DNA from: Actinoplanes octamycinicus
Lineage (GTDB): Bacteria > Actinomycetota > Actinomycetes > Mycobacteriales > Micromonosporaceae
DNA length: 64,000 nucleotides
NCBI RefSeq assembly: GCF_014205225.1
Contig: NZ_JACHNB010000001.1
Location: 6,801,501 to 6,865,500, forward strand
Direction of reading: 5' to 3'
The notes under the pieces are model-generated. The model ran no database searches. It had not been told where the DNA came from and saw nothing but the letters and a program-made list of their open reading frames with translations. Both the position numbers and the translations under genes were made by a program. Positions 33,844 through 41,708 of this stretch are shown here, piece after piece (position 1 is the first letter of the stretch; every line of letters begins with the position of its first letter).

Positions 33844-34566
33844 TCAACCCAGGACGGCCCGCGTGAGCGTGGTCAGCGACGCCAGCACCAGAGCGCAGAG
33901 CACCACGATCCGGAAGTTCCGGACCCGGGTGAAGATCCGGTCACCGACCAGCCACCCCAGCGCCACCGCCGGCCCGCCGACCACGGTGATCAGCCAGCCG
34001 GTCGGCGAGATCTCCCCGGTCATCGCGAACCCGGCGACCGCGCCCAGCCCGACCACCACGAAGATCGCGGCGAGGGTGGCCCGGAACGGCCGCGGCGGCA
34101 GGCCCATCGCGGCGAAGACCGCGGCCATCGGCGGGCCGTTCACCCCGGCCGAGGTGGTCAGCGCGCCGGAGAGCAGCCCGGCCAGGCCGATAGTCAGCGA
34201 CCGCGGCCGGATCCGTAGCCCGGTCCAGATCGCTACGGTCCCGGCCAGCACCACGACGGCGATCATGATGCTCAGCGTCCGGACCGGGAGCACGTGCAGC
34301 AGCCAGAGGCCGAGCGGCAGGCCGGGCAGCCCGCCGAGCAGCACGGTCCGGGCGACCGGCCAGCGGATGTGCGCCCGCTCCCGGGCCGCGACGATCAGGT
34401 TCACCAGCAGGACCAGGATCGACGAGCCGACCACCGCGTCGACCGGCCCGGTGATCAGTCCGAGCAGCGGCACCGACAGCAGCGAGTAGCCGAAGCCGGT
34501 GAGCACCTGCGCGCACGAGGCGACGGCGAGGATGGCGGCCACGGCCAGCATGGCGGGCACGCTCAT
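33844..34566 (-). CDS. TSUP (TauE/SafE) family permease
   Basis: 240 aa from ATG 34566, overlapping the ArsR stop (ATGA). Eight hydrophobic segments in the TauE/SafE arrangement: TGFGYSLLSVPLLGLITGPVDAVVGSSILVLL, LLGGLPGLPLGLWLLHVLP in the first half and LSGALTTSAGVNGPPMAAVFAAMG, FRATLAAIFVVVGLGAVAG in the second, reflecting the internal duplication. Family members export sulfite, sulfoacetate or other small anions. Coupling to a metal/sulfide-type ArsR sensor suggests regulated export of a sulfur-containing anion; inference. Confidence 0.85.
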   Translation of the reverse strand: MSVPAMLAVAAILAVASCAQVLTGFGYSLLSVPLLGLITGPVDAVVGSSILVLLVNLIVAARERAHIRWPVARTVLLGGLPGLPLGLWLLHVLPVRTLSIMIAVVVLAGTVAIWTGLRIRPRSLTIGLAGLLSGALTTSAGVNGPPMAAVFAAMGLPPRPFRATLAAIFVVVGLGAVAGFAMTGEISPTGWLITVVGGPAVALGWLVGDRIFTRVRNFRIVVLCALVLASLTTLTRAVLG

Positions 34567-34898
34567 CCGTGCCGCGCCGCGGCCCGCAGGACCTCGCCGA
34601 CCAGGCGGGCGACGTGCGGGCCGGACACCGCGTAGATCTGCCGGCGTCCCGCCCGGCGCACTGTGACCAGGCCGGCCAGCCGCAGCTTGCCGAGATGCTG
34701 GGAGACCGCCGGGCGGGCCGAGCCGGTCGCGGTGGTCAGCGCGGACACGTCCTGCTCGCCGCCGGCCAGCGCGGCCAGCAGACGCAGCCGGGTCGGGTCG
34801 GCCAACATCGAGAGCATGGTCGTTGCCACGGCTACGGTGTCGCCCGAAGGGTGTTTCTGCAGGTCATTGGCATCTGCAACGTTGTCGCGTGCGCGCAT
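34563..34898 (-). CDS. ArsR/SmtB-family repressor
   Basis: 111 aa from ATG 34898 (GTG 34904 possible). Winged-HTH: MLSMLADPTRLRLLAALAGGEQDVSALTTATGSARPAVSQHLGKLRLAGLVTVRRAGRRQIYAVSG. There is no CxC metal motif in the recognition helix, but the C-terminal helix ends HVARLVGEVLRAAARHG with the two His of an alpha5-type metal site (SmtB/CzrA-like). A CATAAT -10 (34912-34907) 8 nt before the ATG implies a leaderless transcript. Divergent from a CDF metal exporter. Confidence 0.85.
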   Translation of the reverse strand: MRARDNVADANDLQKHPSGDTVAVATTMLSMLADPTRLRLLAALAGGEQDVSALTTATGSARPAVSQHLGKLRLAGLVTVRRAGRRQIYAVSGPHVARLVGEVLRAAARHG

Positions 34899-34913
34899 GA
34901 GCACATATTATGG

Positions 34914-34928
34914 GTCTCGGACCGAGAC
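34914..34928. promoter_or_regulatory. 7-bp dyad in the ArsR/CDF divergent promoter
   Basis: GTCTCGG-A-CCGAGAC (34914-34928) is a perfect dyad between ArsR and the CDF exporter, next to the ArsR -10. A plausible ArsR operator, though smaller than the usual SmtB 12-2-12 site. Confidence 0.4.
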
Positions 34929-34952
34929 GGAGAAGAGCGGCGGGGGCAACCG

Positions 34953-35936
34953 ATGGGACATCATCACGGCTGGTGGACGAAGATCACGCCGCACTCGCAC
35001 GACACCGCCGACAAGGTCGACTCCGCGCTCGAGTCGTCCCGCGCCGGGATGCGCGCCCTGTGGATCTCGCTGGCCGCGCTCGGCCTGACCGCGGCGGTGC
35101 AGGCCGGCATCGTCGCGCTCTCCGGGTCGGTGGCGCTGCTCGGGGACACGCTGCACAACGTCGCCGACGCGCTCACCGCCGTACCGCTGGGGATCGCCTT
35201 CCTGCTCGGCCGGCGAGCCGCGACCCGGGCGTACACCTATGGTTTCGGCCGTGCCGAGGACCTGGCCGGCGTCGTGATCGTCCTGGTGATCGCCGCCTCC
35301 GCGGCGGCGTCGGCGTTCTTCGCCGTGCGCCGCCTGGTCGAGCCGCAGGCGATGACCCATCTGCCCTGGGTGTTCGCGGCCGGGCTGGTCGGGTTCGCCG
35401 GCAACGAGCTGGTGGCCCGCTACCGGATCGCGGTCGGCCGGCGGATCGGCTCGGCCGCCCTGGTCGCCGACGGCCTGCACGCCCGCACCGACGGTTTCGC
35501 CTCGCTCGCCGTGCTGCTCGCCGCGTGCGGCGCCGGGCTGGGCTGGCGCTGGGCCGACCCGGTCGTCGGCCTGCTGATCACCGCGGCGATCCTGTTCGTG
35601 CTCAAGGACGCGGCCCGCGAGGTCTACCGCCGCCTGATGGACCGCGTCGACCCGGAACTGGTCGACCAGGCGGAGCGCGCCCTGCGCCTGATCCCCGGCG
35701 TCCGCGACGTCGCCGCCCTGCGGATGCGCTGGGTCGGCCACCGGCTGCACGCCGAGGCGGCCGTGGTGGTCGACGCCCACCTGAGCCTGATGGCCGCCCA
35801 CGACATCGCCGCCGACGCCGAACACCAGCTCACCCACGCCGTCCCGCGACTCACCGAGGCCACCGTCCACGTCGACCCGGACACCTACCCCGGCCCGGAG
35901 CACCACCTGCGCATCTCCCACGCCCTGTCCCACTGA
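34953..35936 (+). CDS. Cation diffusion facilitator (CDF) metal exporter
   Basis: 327 aa from ATG 34953. His-rich cytoplasmic N-terminus (MGHHHGWWTKITPHSHDT), then six helices with the metal site of helices 2 and 5: SVALLGDTLHNVADALTAV and ADGLHARTDGFASLAVLL (Asp/His ligands). The C-terminal cytoplasmic domain (LIPGVRDVAALRMRWVGHRLHAEAAVVVDAHLSLMAAHDIAADAEHQL) is complete. Zn/Fe/Mn-type exporter; metal inferred from the family. Divergent ArsR is its likely regulator. Confidence 0.9.
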   Translation: MGHHHGWWTKITPHSHDTADKVDSALESSRAGMRALWISLAALGLTAAVQAGIVALSGSVALLGDTLHNVADALTAVPLGIAFLLGRRAATRAYTYGFGRAEDLAGVVIVLVIAASAAASAFFAVRRLVEPQAMTHLPWVFAAGLVGFAGNELVARYRIAVGRRIGSAALVADGLHARTDGFASLAVLLAACGAGLGWRWADPVVGLLITAAILFVLKDAAREVYRRLMDRVDPELVDQAERALRLIPGVRDVAALRMRWVGHRLHAEAAVVVDAHLSLMAAHDIAADAEHQLTHAVPRLTEATVHVDPDTYPGPEHHLRISHALSH

Positions 35937-36007
35937 GGATCACCATCAAGACCTTCCGATGCGCAGGTCCGCCGGGGTGCGGACCGCATGCTCCCGGCAC
36001 CCCTCTG

Positions 36008-37186
36008 TCAAGGGGTTGGTGTGAGGGGTGTTTTAGGGTGGTGGTTGGCGGGTCCGGGTTGTGACTTTTCCGAAGTGTCGATCTTGGGGTTTGGGTCGGC
36101 CGCGCTGGAGTTCAGAGTCGCCCCCGTGTGTCCTCCCGGACCCGTCGCTGTCTGTTGTGCCGTGTGGTCGTCTTTGATCATTTGGCGGTAGACGGTGTCG
36201 GACAGGCGTCGTTTCAACGCTCGCATGGCTTCCATCGCGGTTTTGCCTTCGGCGCGTTTGCGCTGGTAGTAGGCGCGGCCGGGGGTGTCGAAGCGGAGCT
36301 GGGTGATGGCCATGATGTGCAGGACCCGGTTGATGCGCCGGTTCCCGGCCCGGTTGAGCCGGTGATGATGGTTGTCGCCGGAGGACACGTCGATGGGGGC
36401 GGTGCCGTTCCAGGTGGCGAAGTGCCCGCGGGTCGGGAAGCGGCTGATGTCGCCGATGTCGCCGAGCAGGCGGGCGGCGCCGGAGGGGCCGATGCCGTTG
36501 AGGCTGGTCAGCTGGGTGCCGGTGGCGGCCAGCACGGTCTTCAGCTGCCGGTTGGCTGCTTTGATCTTGGTGTCCAGGGTGGTGAGCTCGTCGGCCAGGT
36601 CGCCGGCCAGCTGATAGCGGGTGGCGGTGACGATGTCGCCGGCCGGGACGCTGACGCGTTCGAGCAGGGTGCGGGCCTGGTCGGTGGTCAGGTTCTTCTT
36701 CGCGCCGCCGGGGATCAGTTCGAGCAGTAGCTGGTGCAGCCGGTTGATGGTCTCGGTGCGGGCGACACCGAGCTGGTCGCGGCGGTCGGCCAGCAGCCGC
36801 AGCGCGACGGTGGCGCCGTCGGCGTGAACGCGGCGCAGGCCCGGGGTGCGCAGGGCGGTCACCGCGATGTGGTGCGCGTCGTGACCGTCGGTTTTACGGC
36901 CGTGCCCGGTGTCAAAGTTGCGGGCTTTCGCGGCGAGTTTCGCCGGGACGTCCAGCACGGTTTCGCCGTCGGCGACCAGCCGCTGGGCCAGGTGCCGGCC
37001 GATGCCGTTACAGCCCTCGACCGCCCACACCCGGCCGGCGTGACGGCGGCCGGCGGCGAGCATCTGCTGGTAGCCACCGGTGTCGGTGCCGTACCTGCCA
37101 CGGGCCAGCACCTGTTCACGCTCGTTGATGATCTCGATCGTCGCGGACCGCTTGTGCGGATCGACTCCAATGATCAGCTGACCCAT
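36008..37186 (-). CDS. IS110-family DEDD transposase/recombinase
   Basis: 392 aa from ATG 37186 (a GTG at 37225 would extend it). N-terminal DEDD_Tnp_IS110 RuvC-like domain: Asp9 (IIGVDPHKRS), Glu (WAVEGCNGIGRH), Asp/Asp (GRKTDGHDAHH). C-terminal Transposase_20 domain: LTSLNGIGPSGAARLLGDIGDISRFPTRGHFATWNGTAPIDVSSGDNHHHRLNRAGNRRINRVLHIMA, with the catalytic Ser in the SSGD loop. No frameshift or stop, so probably active. The C-terminal 50 residues are a Pro/Thr-rich tail. Confidence 0.93.
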   Translation of the reverse strand: MGQLIIGVDPHKRSATIEIINEREQVLARGRYGTDTGGYQQMLAAGRRHAGRVWAVEGCNGIGRHLAQRLVADGETVLDVPAKLAAKARNFDTGHGRKTDGHDAHHIAVTALRTPGLRRVHADGATVALRLLADRRDQLGVARTETINRLHQLLLELIPGGAKKNLTTDQARTLLERVSVPAGDIVTATRYQLAGDLADELTTLDTKIKAANRQLKTVLAATGTQLTSLNGIGPSGAARLLGDIGDISRFPTRGHFATWNGTAPIDVSSGDNHHHRLNRAGNRRINRVLHIMAITQLRFDTPGRAYYQRKRAEGKTAMEAMRALKRRLSDTVYRQMIKDDHTAQQTATGPGGHTGATLNSSAADPNPKIDTSEKSQPGPANHHPKTPLTPTP

Positions 37187-37430
37187 GTACCCGTTGACCT
37201 TCCCGTCGTCGCGGCAGAACCACACCGGCGGGAGGGCAACGCTACTTACAGCTGGGCAAACCCCTCTTCAGCCACTCCGCGCCACGGTGACCGGCAGGGT
37301 CCAAGCCGGGAGAGAGCCACACCCCGCCATCTGAGTGGGCAGCGCGGGCCTGAGCACCCTACCGATCACCTCGACCAAGCCTGGCCGGGCCGCGGTCGTA
37401 CACCAAATTCTCTTTAAGTAGCGCGGGCCG
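37187..37430 (-). ncRNA. Candidate bridge RNA region of the IS110 element
   Basis: IS110 elements encode a structured bridge RNA in the non-coding end upstream of the transposase (established for the IS621 type). Here about 240 nt precede the start and contain several complementary segments, including CGCTACTTA (37240-37248) and TAAGTAGCG (37415-37423), which would close a long-range stem of about 170 nt. The RNA itself is inferred; no loops were assigned. Confidence 0.45.
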
Positions 37431-37549
37431 GGCCCGGAGATCTGGCCGCTGCGCGTCCAGAACGATCTCCGTGCCCTTCACTGCCCGCGGGTGGTCACCG
37501 AAAACCCAACCCCGCTCCGCCCCCGGCCGGCCGCGCGCCCAAGGCCCGT

Positions 37550-37602
37550 GGCTGGTGCTCACGGGTGCCTCAGACCCACCGAGGCACCCGTGAGCACCAG
37601 CC
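37550..37602. repeat. 53-nt hairpin repeat, copy C (perfect 22-bp stem)
   Basis: Left arm 37550-37571, loop AGACCCACC (37572-37580), right arm 37581-37602; all 22 pairs match. Stem positions 7-12 (TGCTCA) differ from the other groups and are matched on the opposite arm. Lies just outside the IS110 region, 178 bp before the GNAT gene. Confidence 0.9.
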
Positions 37603-37653
37603 GACGACCGCGAGACGCGGGCCCACCGGGACCGCGACGCGCGTCGCGGCGGC

Positions 37654-37706
37654 GGCTGGGCGTGCGGGGTGTCTCGCGAAGCGTCAGACACCCCGCACGC
37701 CCAGCC
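37654..37706. repeat. 53-nt hairpin repeat, copy D (21 of 22 pairs)
   Basis: 104 bp after copy C. Stem positions 7-13 read GCGTGCG, unlike all other copies, and the right arm carries the exact complement. The loop is GCGAAGCGT. Only the pair closing the loop is broken. 74 bp before the GNAT start. The rest of 37431-37779 holds no supported gene. Confidence 0.9.
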
Positions 37707-37779
37707 GGACACCGGCAGGCGCGTTGCGGCCCGGCCGGGGGTGAAGGGCGCCGCGGCGGCGTGGCTAGGCTGGTGCGCT

Positions 37780-38343
37780 GTGAGTACTACAGAGATCACC
37801 GTTGCCACGCCGGCTGACCGTTCCCGGGTGCTCGACACGCTGGTGGCGACGTTCGTCGAGGATCCGGTGATCCGGTGGTGCTTTCCGGACGACGCGAGCT
37901 ACCCCGCGCAGGCGGGGGCGTTCTTCGGCTATCTGTTCGACAAGCGGGTCGGGCTGGGCAACATCTTTCTCGCCGAGGGCGGCAACGCGGTCGCGATCTG
38001 GGAGCCGCCCACCGATGGCGCCGTCGCCCCGGTGGCCGCGCCGAGCATGCCGGCCGACGTGCAGCAGCGGCTGGACGCCTACGACCGGATGATGCACGCG
38101 CTGCTGCCGGCCGAGCCGTACTGGTATCTCGGGGTCCTCGGCACCCACCCGGACCACCACGGCCGCCGCCTCGGGCACGCCGTGATGGCCGAGGGGCTCA
38201 AGCGGGCCGCGGACGCCGGCCTGCCGGCGGTGCTGGAGACCGCGACCGAGGGCAACGTGCGGATGTACCAGCGGGCCGGCTGGCAGGTCATCGCCTCGGG
38301 TACCGACCCGGTGCCGATCTGGGTGCTGGCTCAGGGGCGGTAG
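37780..38343 (+). CDS. GNAT family N-acetyltransferase
   Basis: 187 aa from GTG 37780. GNAT core: WYLGVLGTHPDHHGRRLGHAVMAEGLKRAADAGLPAVLETATEGNVRMYQRAGWQVI, with the acetyl-CoA loop HHGRRLGHA and the C-terminal MYQRAGW helix. The N-terminal half (LVATFVEDPVIRWCFPDDASYPAQAGAFFGYLFD) matches the actinobacterial subgroup that acetylates unknown amines, some in antibiotic resistance. Its stop overlaps the convergent YiaA-type gene by 13 nt. Confidence 0.88.
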   Translation: MSTTEITVATPADRSRVLDTLVATFVEDPVIRWCFPDDASYPAQAGAFFGYLFDKRVGLGNIFLAEGGNAVAIWEPPTDGAVAPVAAPSMPADVQQRLDAYDRMMHALLPAEPYWYLGVLGTHPDHHGRRLGHAVMAEGLKRAADAGLPAVLETATEGNVRMYQRAGWQVIASGTDPVPIWVLAQGR

Positions 38344-38753
38344 GCCAGGTCCCGCACGTTCTTCTGCACCGCGACCGCGGCGTAGAGCGACATGGTGAAC
38401 GCCAGGCCGTAAAAGCCTTTCTCGTTGAGCTGCATGCCGCTGTTCCACAGCCCGATCACCAGCATGATCAGCGACAGCGCCACCATCACCCAGGACAGCC
38501 CGAGGTAGAGCGCGGACACCGGCATGCCCTCGGCCTGGTCGCGCACCGACTTCTGCAGGGAGATCGCGCCGAACAGGCCGAGCAGCAGCGTGGCGGCGTA
38601 GAAGCCCTTCTCGCTCTTGGTCATGTCGGCGTTCCACAGGCCGAGCCCGTAGGACAGGACACCGACGGCGAGCGCCGCCCAGGACGCGCCGATGAACGCG
38701 GGCGTGGGCCGCAGCGGCTGCGGGGACGGCGGTGGTGGCTGCTGATAGTTCAT
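38331..38753 (-). CDS. YiaA/YiaB-family inner membrane protein
   Basis: 140 aa. Two copies of the YiaAB two-helix unit: FIGASWAALAVGVLSYGLGLWNADMTKSEKGFYAATLLLGLFGAISLQKSVRD and ALYLGLSWVMVALSLIMLVIGLWNSGMQLNEKGFYGLAFTMSLYAAVAVQKNVRD. Each has the LWN..M...EKGFY turn and QK.VRD end of the family. A Pro-rich cytoplasmic N-terminus precedes. Function unknown. Its start codon forms one end of a perfect 14-bp inverted repeat, and no ribosome site is visible. Confidence 0.88.
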   Translation of the reverse strand: MNYQQPPPPSPQPLRPTPAFIGASWAALAVGVLSYGLGLWNADMTKSEKGFYAATLLLGLFGAISLQKSVRDQAEGMPVSALYLGLSWVMVALSLIMLVIGLWNSGMQLNEKGFYGLAFTMSLYAAVAVQKNVRDLAYRP

Positions 38754-38783
38754 GGCATACCGGACATTATCCGGTATGCCATG
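38751..38783. promoter_or_regulatory. 14-bp perfect inverted repeat containing the YiaA-type start codon
   Basis: Left arm CATGGCATACCGGA (38751-38764), loop CATTA, right arm TCCGGTATGCCATG (38770-38783), all 14 pairs perfect. As RNA it would bury the start codon (complement of CAT at 38751-38753) in a stem; as DNA it would suit a dimeric repressor. Confidence 0.6.
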
Positions 38784-38797
38784 CGCTAGAGCGTCAA

Positions 38798-39721
38798 TCA
38801 GGCGGATTCGGCCGGCCGGTAGATGTCCGGCTCCAGGTAGATCACCGTGGCGGTCGGCACCGCGGCCCGCACCCGGGCCTCGGCGTCGTCGATGGTCGCC
38901 GCGATGTCCCGGCCCTCGTCCTGCTCGCCGACCGCTATCTTCGCGGCCAGCAGCAGCTCCTCCGGACCCAGGTGCATGGTCCGCAGGTGGATCACCCGCT
39001 GCACGCCGGGCGACGCGAGCAGCGCCTTCTCGATCGCGGTGAGCTGCTCCGGCACCGCCGACTCACCGATGATCAGGCTCTTGGTCTCCACCGCGAGCAC
39101 CACCGCGACGCTGACCAGCAGCACCCCGATCAGCAGCGTGGCGGCGCCGTCGTAGACGCCGTTGCCGGTGGCCACGGTCAGCCCCACGCCGAGCAGCGCG
39201 AACAGCAGGCCGAGCAGGGCGCCGCTGTCCTCCAGCAGGATGACCGGCAGCTCCGGGTTGCGGGTACGCACGATGAACCGGAACCAGCTGCGCTTGCCGC
39301 GCACCCGGTTCGCCTCGCCGACCGCGGTCTTGAGCGCGTAGCCCTCCAGCACCGCGGCGATCACCAGCACGACCACCGCGACCAGCGGCGACTCCAGCGG
39401 ATGCGGGTCGATGATCTTGTGGTAGCCCTCGTAGACCGCGTACAGACCGCCCAGGCTGAACAGGATGATCGCCACTATGAACGCGTAGACGTAGCGTTCC
39501 CGGGCGTAGCCGAACGGGTGCAGGGCCGAGGCGGGCCGCTTGGCGCGGCGGCCGCCGACCAGGAGGAGGACCTGGTTCGTCGAGTCCGCCACCGAGTGCA
39601 CGCCCTCGGCGAGCATGCTGGCGGATCCGGTGATGGCCGCGGCGACGAATTTCGAGACGCCGATCGCCAGATTGGCGCTCAGCGCGGTCACCACGGCCTT
39701 GGTACTGCCTTCGCTTGCCAT
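38798..39721 (-). CDS. Cation diffusion facilitator, SLC30A9-like branch
   Basis: 307 aa. Six helices; metal-site motifs SMLAEGVHSVADSTNQVLLLVG (helix 2) and ELPVILLEDSGALLGLLFALLG (helix 5). The long RAKRPASALHPFGYARERYVYAF loop and the acidic C-terminal domain (DDAEARVRAAVPTATVIYLEPDIYR) belong to the SLC30A9/YdfM-like branch rather than the CzcD branch at 34953. Probably a Zn or Mn exporter; metal is inferred. The gene is monocistronic, divergent from the lipoprotein at 39894. Confidence 0.88.
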   Translation of the reverse strand: MASEGSTKAVVTALSANLAIGVSKFVAAAITGSASMLAEGVHSVADSTNQVLLLVGGRRAKRPASALHPFGYARERYVYAFIVAIILFSLGGLYAVYEGYHKIIDPHPLESPLVAVVVLVIAAVLEGYALKTAVGEANRVRGKRSWFRFIVRTRNPELPVILLEDSGALLGLLFALLGVGLTVATGNGVYDGAATLLIGVLLVSVAVVLAVETKSLIIGESAVPEQLTAIEKALLASPGVQRVIHLRTMHLGPEELLLAAKIAVGEQDEGRDIAATIDDAEARVRAAVPTATVIYLEPDIYRPAESA

Positions 39722-39893
39722 CAGTTCCTCTCTCGCGACAAGAGAGGCCAGTATGCCAGGAAGATCAGATTTCCGATTTGACCGATGTCACTATCGTCCC
39801 CTCCGGGACCGACTCCGGGTCATCCCGGATGTGATCACGAAAGGTGAATCGGGACGATTCCGGATGTCTCGTTGTCAGCTCAGGGAGGGCGCT

Positions 39894-41042
39894 GTGAAGC
39901 GAGTCCTGCTGTCCGCCGCCGCGCTGCTGCTCGTCGCGGCCTGCGGCACCCATGACACCCCGGCCGCCGCGCCGGCCACCTCGAACCCGCACTCCGGGCA
40001 CACCGCCGGTTCCGCGCCACCGGCCACCCCGCTGCGCGGCGGGGAGCGGTTCGTCGACCTGGCGCTCCCCCAGCCGTACACCCCGCAGGCGCCGAACGGC
40101 GGCACCGACGACTACCGCTGCTTCCTGGTCGACCCGGGGCTGACCGAGAACGCGTACCTGACCGGCAGCCAGTTCCAGCCGCAGAACGCGGCGATCGTGC
40201 ACCACGCGATCTTCTACCGGCTCGACCCGCGGCAGGCCACCGAGGCCGCCAAGGTCGACGAGCAGACCCCCGGCGAGGGCTGGACCTGCTTCGGCGACGC
40301 CGGCGTGCAGGGCCAGACCGCCTGGGTGGCGCACTGGGCGCCGGGCGCCGGCGAGACGCTGATGCCGTCCGGGTCCGGCTTCGACATGCCGCCCGGCAGC
40401 AAACTGGTCATGCAGGTGCATTACAACTTGCTGGAGACCGGCGCCGCCGGGCAGACCGACCAGTCCGGCATCAAGCTGCGGGTGGCCGCCGCGACCAGCC
40501 CGCTGAAGTCGCTCTCCACCGACCTGTTCCCGGCACCGATCGAGCTGCCCTGCGCGGCCGGCGAGTCCGGGCCGCTCTGCGACCGCGACGCCGCCATCGC
40601 CGACGTCGGCAGCCGGTTCGGCAAGGAGGCCGGTGAGCAGGAGAAATACCTCGTCGAGGCGTGCAGCGAGGGCAAGGTGACGGCCGGTGACACGCAGCAC
40701 TGCGAGCAGCCGGTCGAGTCGGCCGCCACGATCTACATGGCCGCCGGGCACATGCACCTCCTCGGCCGCTCCATCAAGATCGAGCTGAACCCGGGCCGGC
40801 CCGGCGCGCAGACCATCCTCGACATCCCGCAGTACAACTTCGACAACCAGGCCCTGGTCCCGCTCGCCAAGCCGATCGCGGTCAAGCCCGGCGACACCGT
40901 CCGGGTCACCTGCACACACGACGCCAAACTCCGTAAGATGCTGCCCCAGCTGCAGAAACTGCCCCCGCGCTACGTCGTCTGGGGCGAGGGCACCAGCGAC
41001 GAGATGTGCCTGGGCATCCTGGTCACCGCACCCACCACCTAG
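39894..41042 (+). CDS. Copper type II (PHM/DBM-like) monooxygenase lipoprotein
   Basis: 382 aa from GTG 39894 with AGGGAGGG upstream. Lipobox LLVAAC with Cys17, so it is anchored outside the membrane. The protein shows the PHM/DBM copper ligands in order: VHHAIFY (CuH), VMQVHYN, then YMAAGHMHLLGRSIKIEL (HxH of CuM) and the late Met in TSDEMCLGILV. The family hydroxylates C-H bonds; bacterial members are poorly studied and their substrate is unknown. A signal-proximal Pro/Ala/Ser linker with HSGH may bind copper. Terminator follows. Confidence 0.82.
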   Translation: MKRVLLSAAALLLVAACGTHDTPAAAPATSNPHSGHTAGSAPPATPLRGGERFVDLALPQPYTPQAPNGGTDDYRCFLVDPGLTENAYLTGSQFQPQNAAIVHHAIFYRLDPRQATEAAKVDEQTPGEGWTCFGDAGVQGQTAWVAHWAPGAGETLMPSGSGFDMPPGSKLVMQVHYNLLETGAAGQTDQSGIKLRVAAATSPLKSLSTDLFPAPIELPCAAGESGPLCDRDAAIADVGSRFGKEAGEQEKYLVEACSEGKVTAGDTQHCEQPVESAATIYMAAGHMHLLGRSIKIELNPGRPGAQTILDIPQYNFDNQALVPLAKPIAVKPGDTVRVTCTHDAKLRKMLPQLQKLPPRYVVWGEGTSDEMCLGILVTAPTT

Positions 41043-41069
41043 ATCAAACCCGATTTCCGGTACGCCGCA

Positions 41070-41099
41070 AGCGCCCGCCGTCCCCACGCGGCGGGCGCT
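41070..41099 (+). terminator. Stem-loop after the copper monooxygenase
   Basis: AGCGCCCGCCG (41070-41080) pairs perfectly with CGGCGGGCGCT (41089-41099), loop TCCCCACG. No U-tract. Confidence 0.65.
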
Positions 41100-41426
41100 C
41101 GCGTCCGCCGGGAGGCGCCCCGCCATCACCCGCAGCCGGCCTCCCGTCCGCGGTGCAGGCTCCCCGCCATCGCCGCGACCGGCGCCTCCGCCGTACCGGA
41201 AATCGGTCTGAGCGCAACCCGGAGCGGACCTCGCGCCGGCCGCGGTCACCGGATCGGGTGGCCCGCACCGCAATGGCGACCGTCGATCCGGCCAGCCCGC
41301 GGAGAGCCTTATCCGCTGGTCATTGCGCATCTGGCGGCGCGACAAGCCCGGCGGCCCAGCAAATTTCCGCAATAAGTTGGCCCGGTGGGCTACCTCACGG
41401 CTTGCTCTGTGCCTATAGTCGCTTGC
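41100..41426. other. Intergenic region with no supported gene
   Basis: The first 200 nt are GC-rich without coding character. The last part is AT-richer and probably holds the promoter of the HTH gene: a TATAGT -10 at 41414-41419 lies 8 nt before its ATG, suggesting a leaderless transcript; no convincing -35 is seen. Confidence 0.35.
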
Positions 41427-41630
41427 ATGAAGAGACGACAGCACCGATTGATGGGCACCCATGAGATCCAGGTCCGGCTCGGCGGTGAGCTGAGCCGGCA
41501 GCGGATCAACCAGCTGACCGCCAAGACACACTTCCCCAAGCCGATCGCCGAGCTCAAGCAGGGCCGGGTCTGGCTCGCCGAGGACGTCGAGGACTGGATC
41601 CGGCTGCACCGCCAGCCGGTGCGGGCCTGA
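41427..41630 (+). CDS. AlpA/MerR-like small helix-turn-helix protein
   Basis: 67 aa from ATG 41427 (inner ATG 41451 possible). The sequence GTHEIQVRLGGELSRQRINQLTAKTHFPKPIAELKQGRVWLAEDVEDWIRLHR matches excisionase/AlpA-type winged HTH proteins: RINQLTAKTHFPKPI is the recognition helix plus wing, GRVWLAEDVEDWI the C-terminal helix. In mobile elements such proteins act as Xis or AlpA, but single chromosomal copies in actinomycetes also exist. No integrase is near, so a regulatory role is more likely here. Confidence 0.75.
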   Translation: MKRRQHRLMGTHEIQVRLGGELSRQRINQLTAKTHFPKPIAELKQGRVWLAEDVEDWIRLHRQPVRA

Positions 41631-41708
41631 TCCCGATGACCCTCGGCCGGCAGCCCGGTGGCGGCCGGCACGCGCGGCCCGGCTCCGCGCGCGATCTAGG
41701 ATCACCGC

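Larger units (their letters stand above)
35990..37430 (-). mobile_element. IS110-family insertion sequence (ends approximate)
   Basis: An apparently intact IS110-type element: a full transposase (36008-37186) with a short tail after its stop and about 240 nt of non-coding sequence before its start. No terminal inverted repeats are obvious, as usual for this group. AGAGGGGT occurs on the minus strand both just past the stop (near 36000) and at 37261-37268, and CGCTACTTA/TAAGTAGCG form an inverted pair at 37240-37248 and 37415-37423; neither pair is proven to be the boundary. Confidence 0.75.

Noticed and set aside
41427..41630. AlpA-like protein as a sign of a prophage or integrated element
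   Set aside because: No integrase, phage gene or attachment repeat is found nearby.
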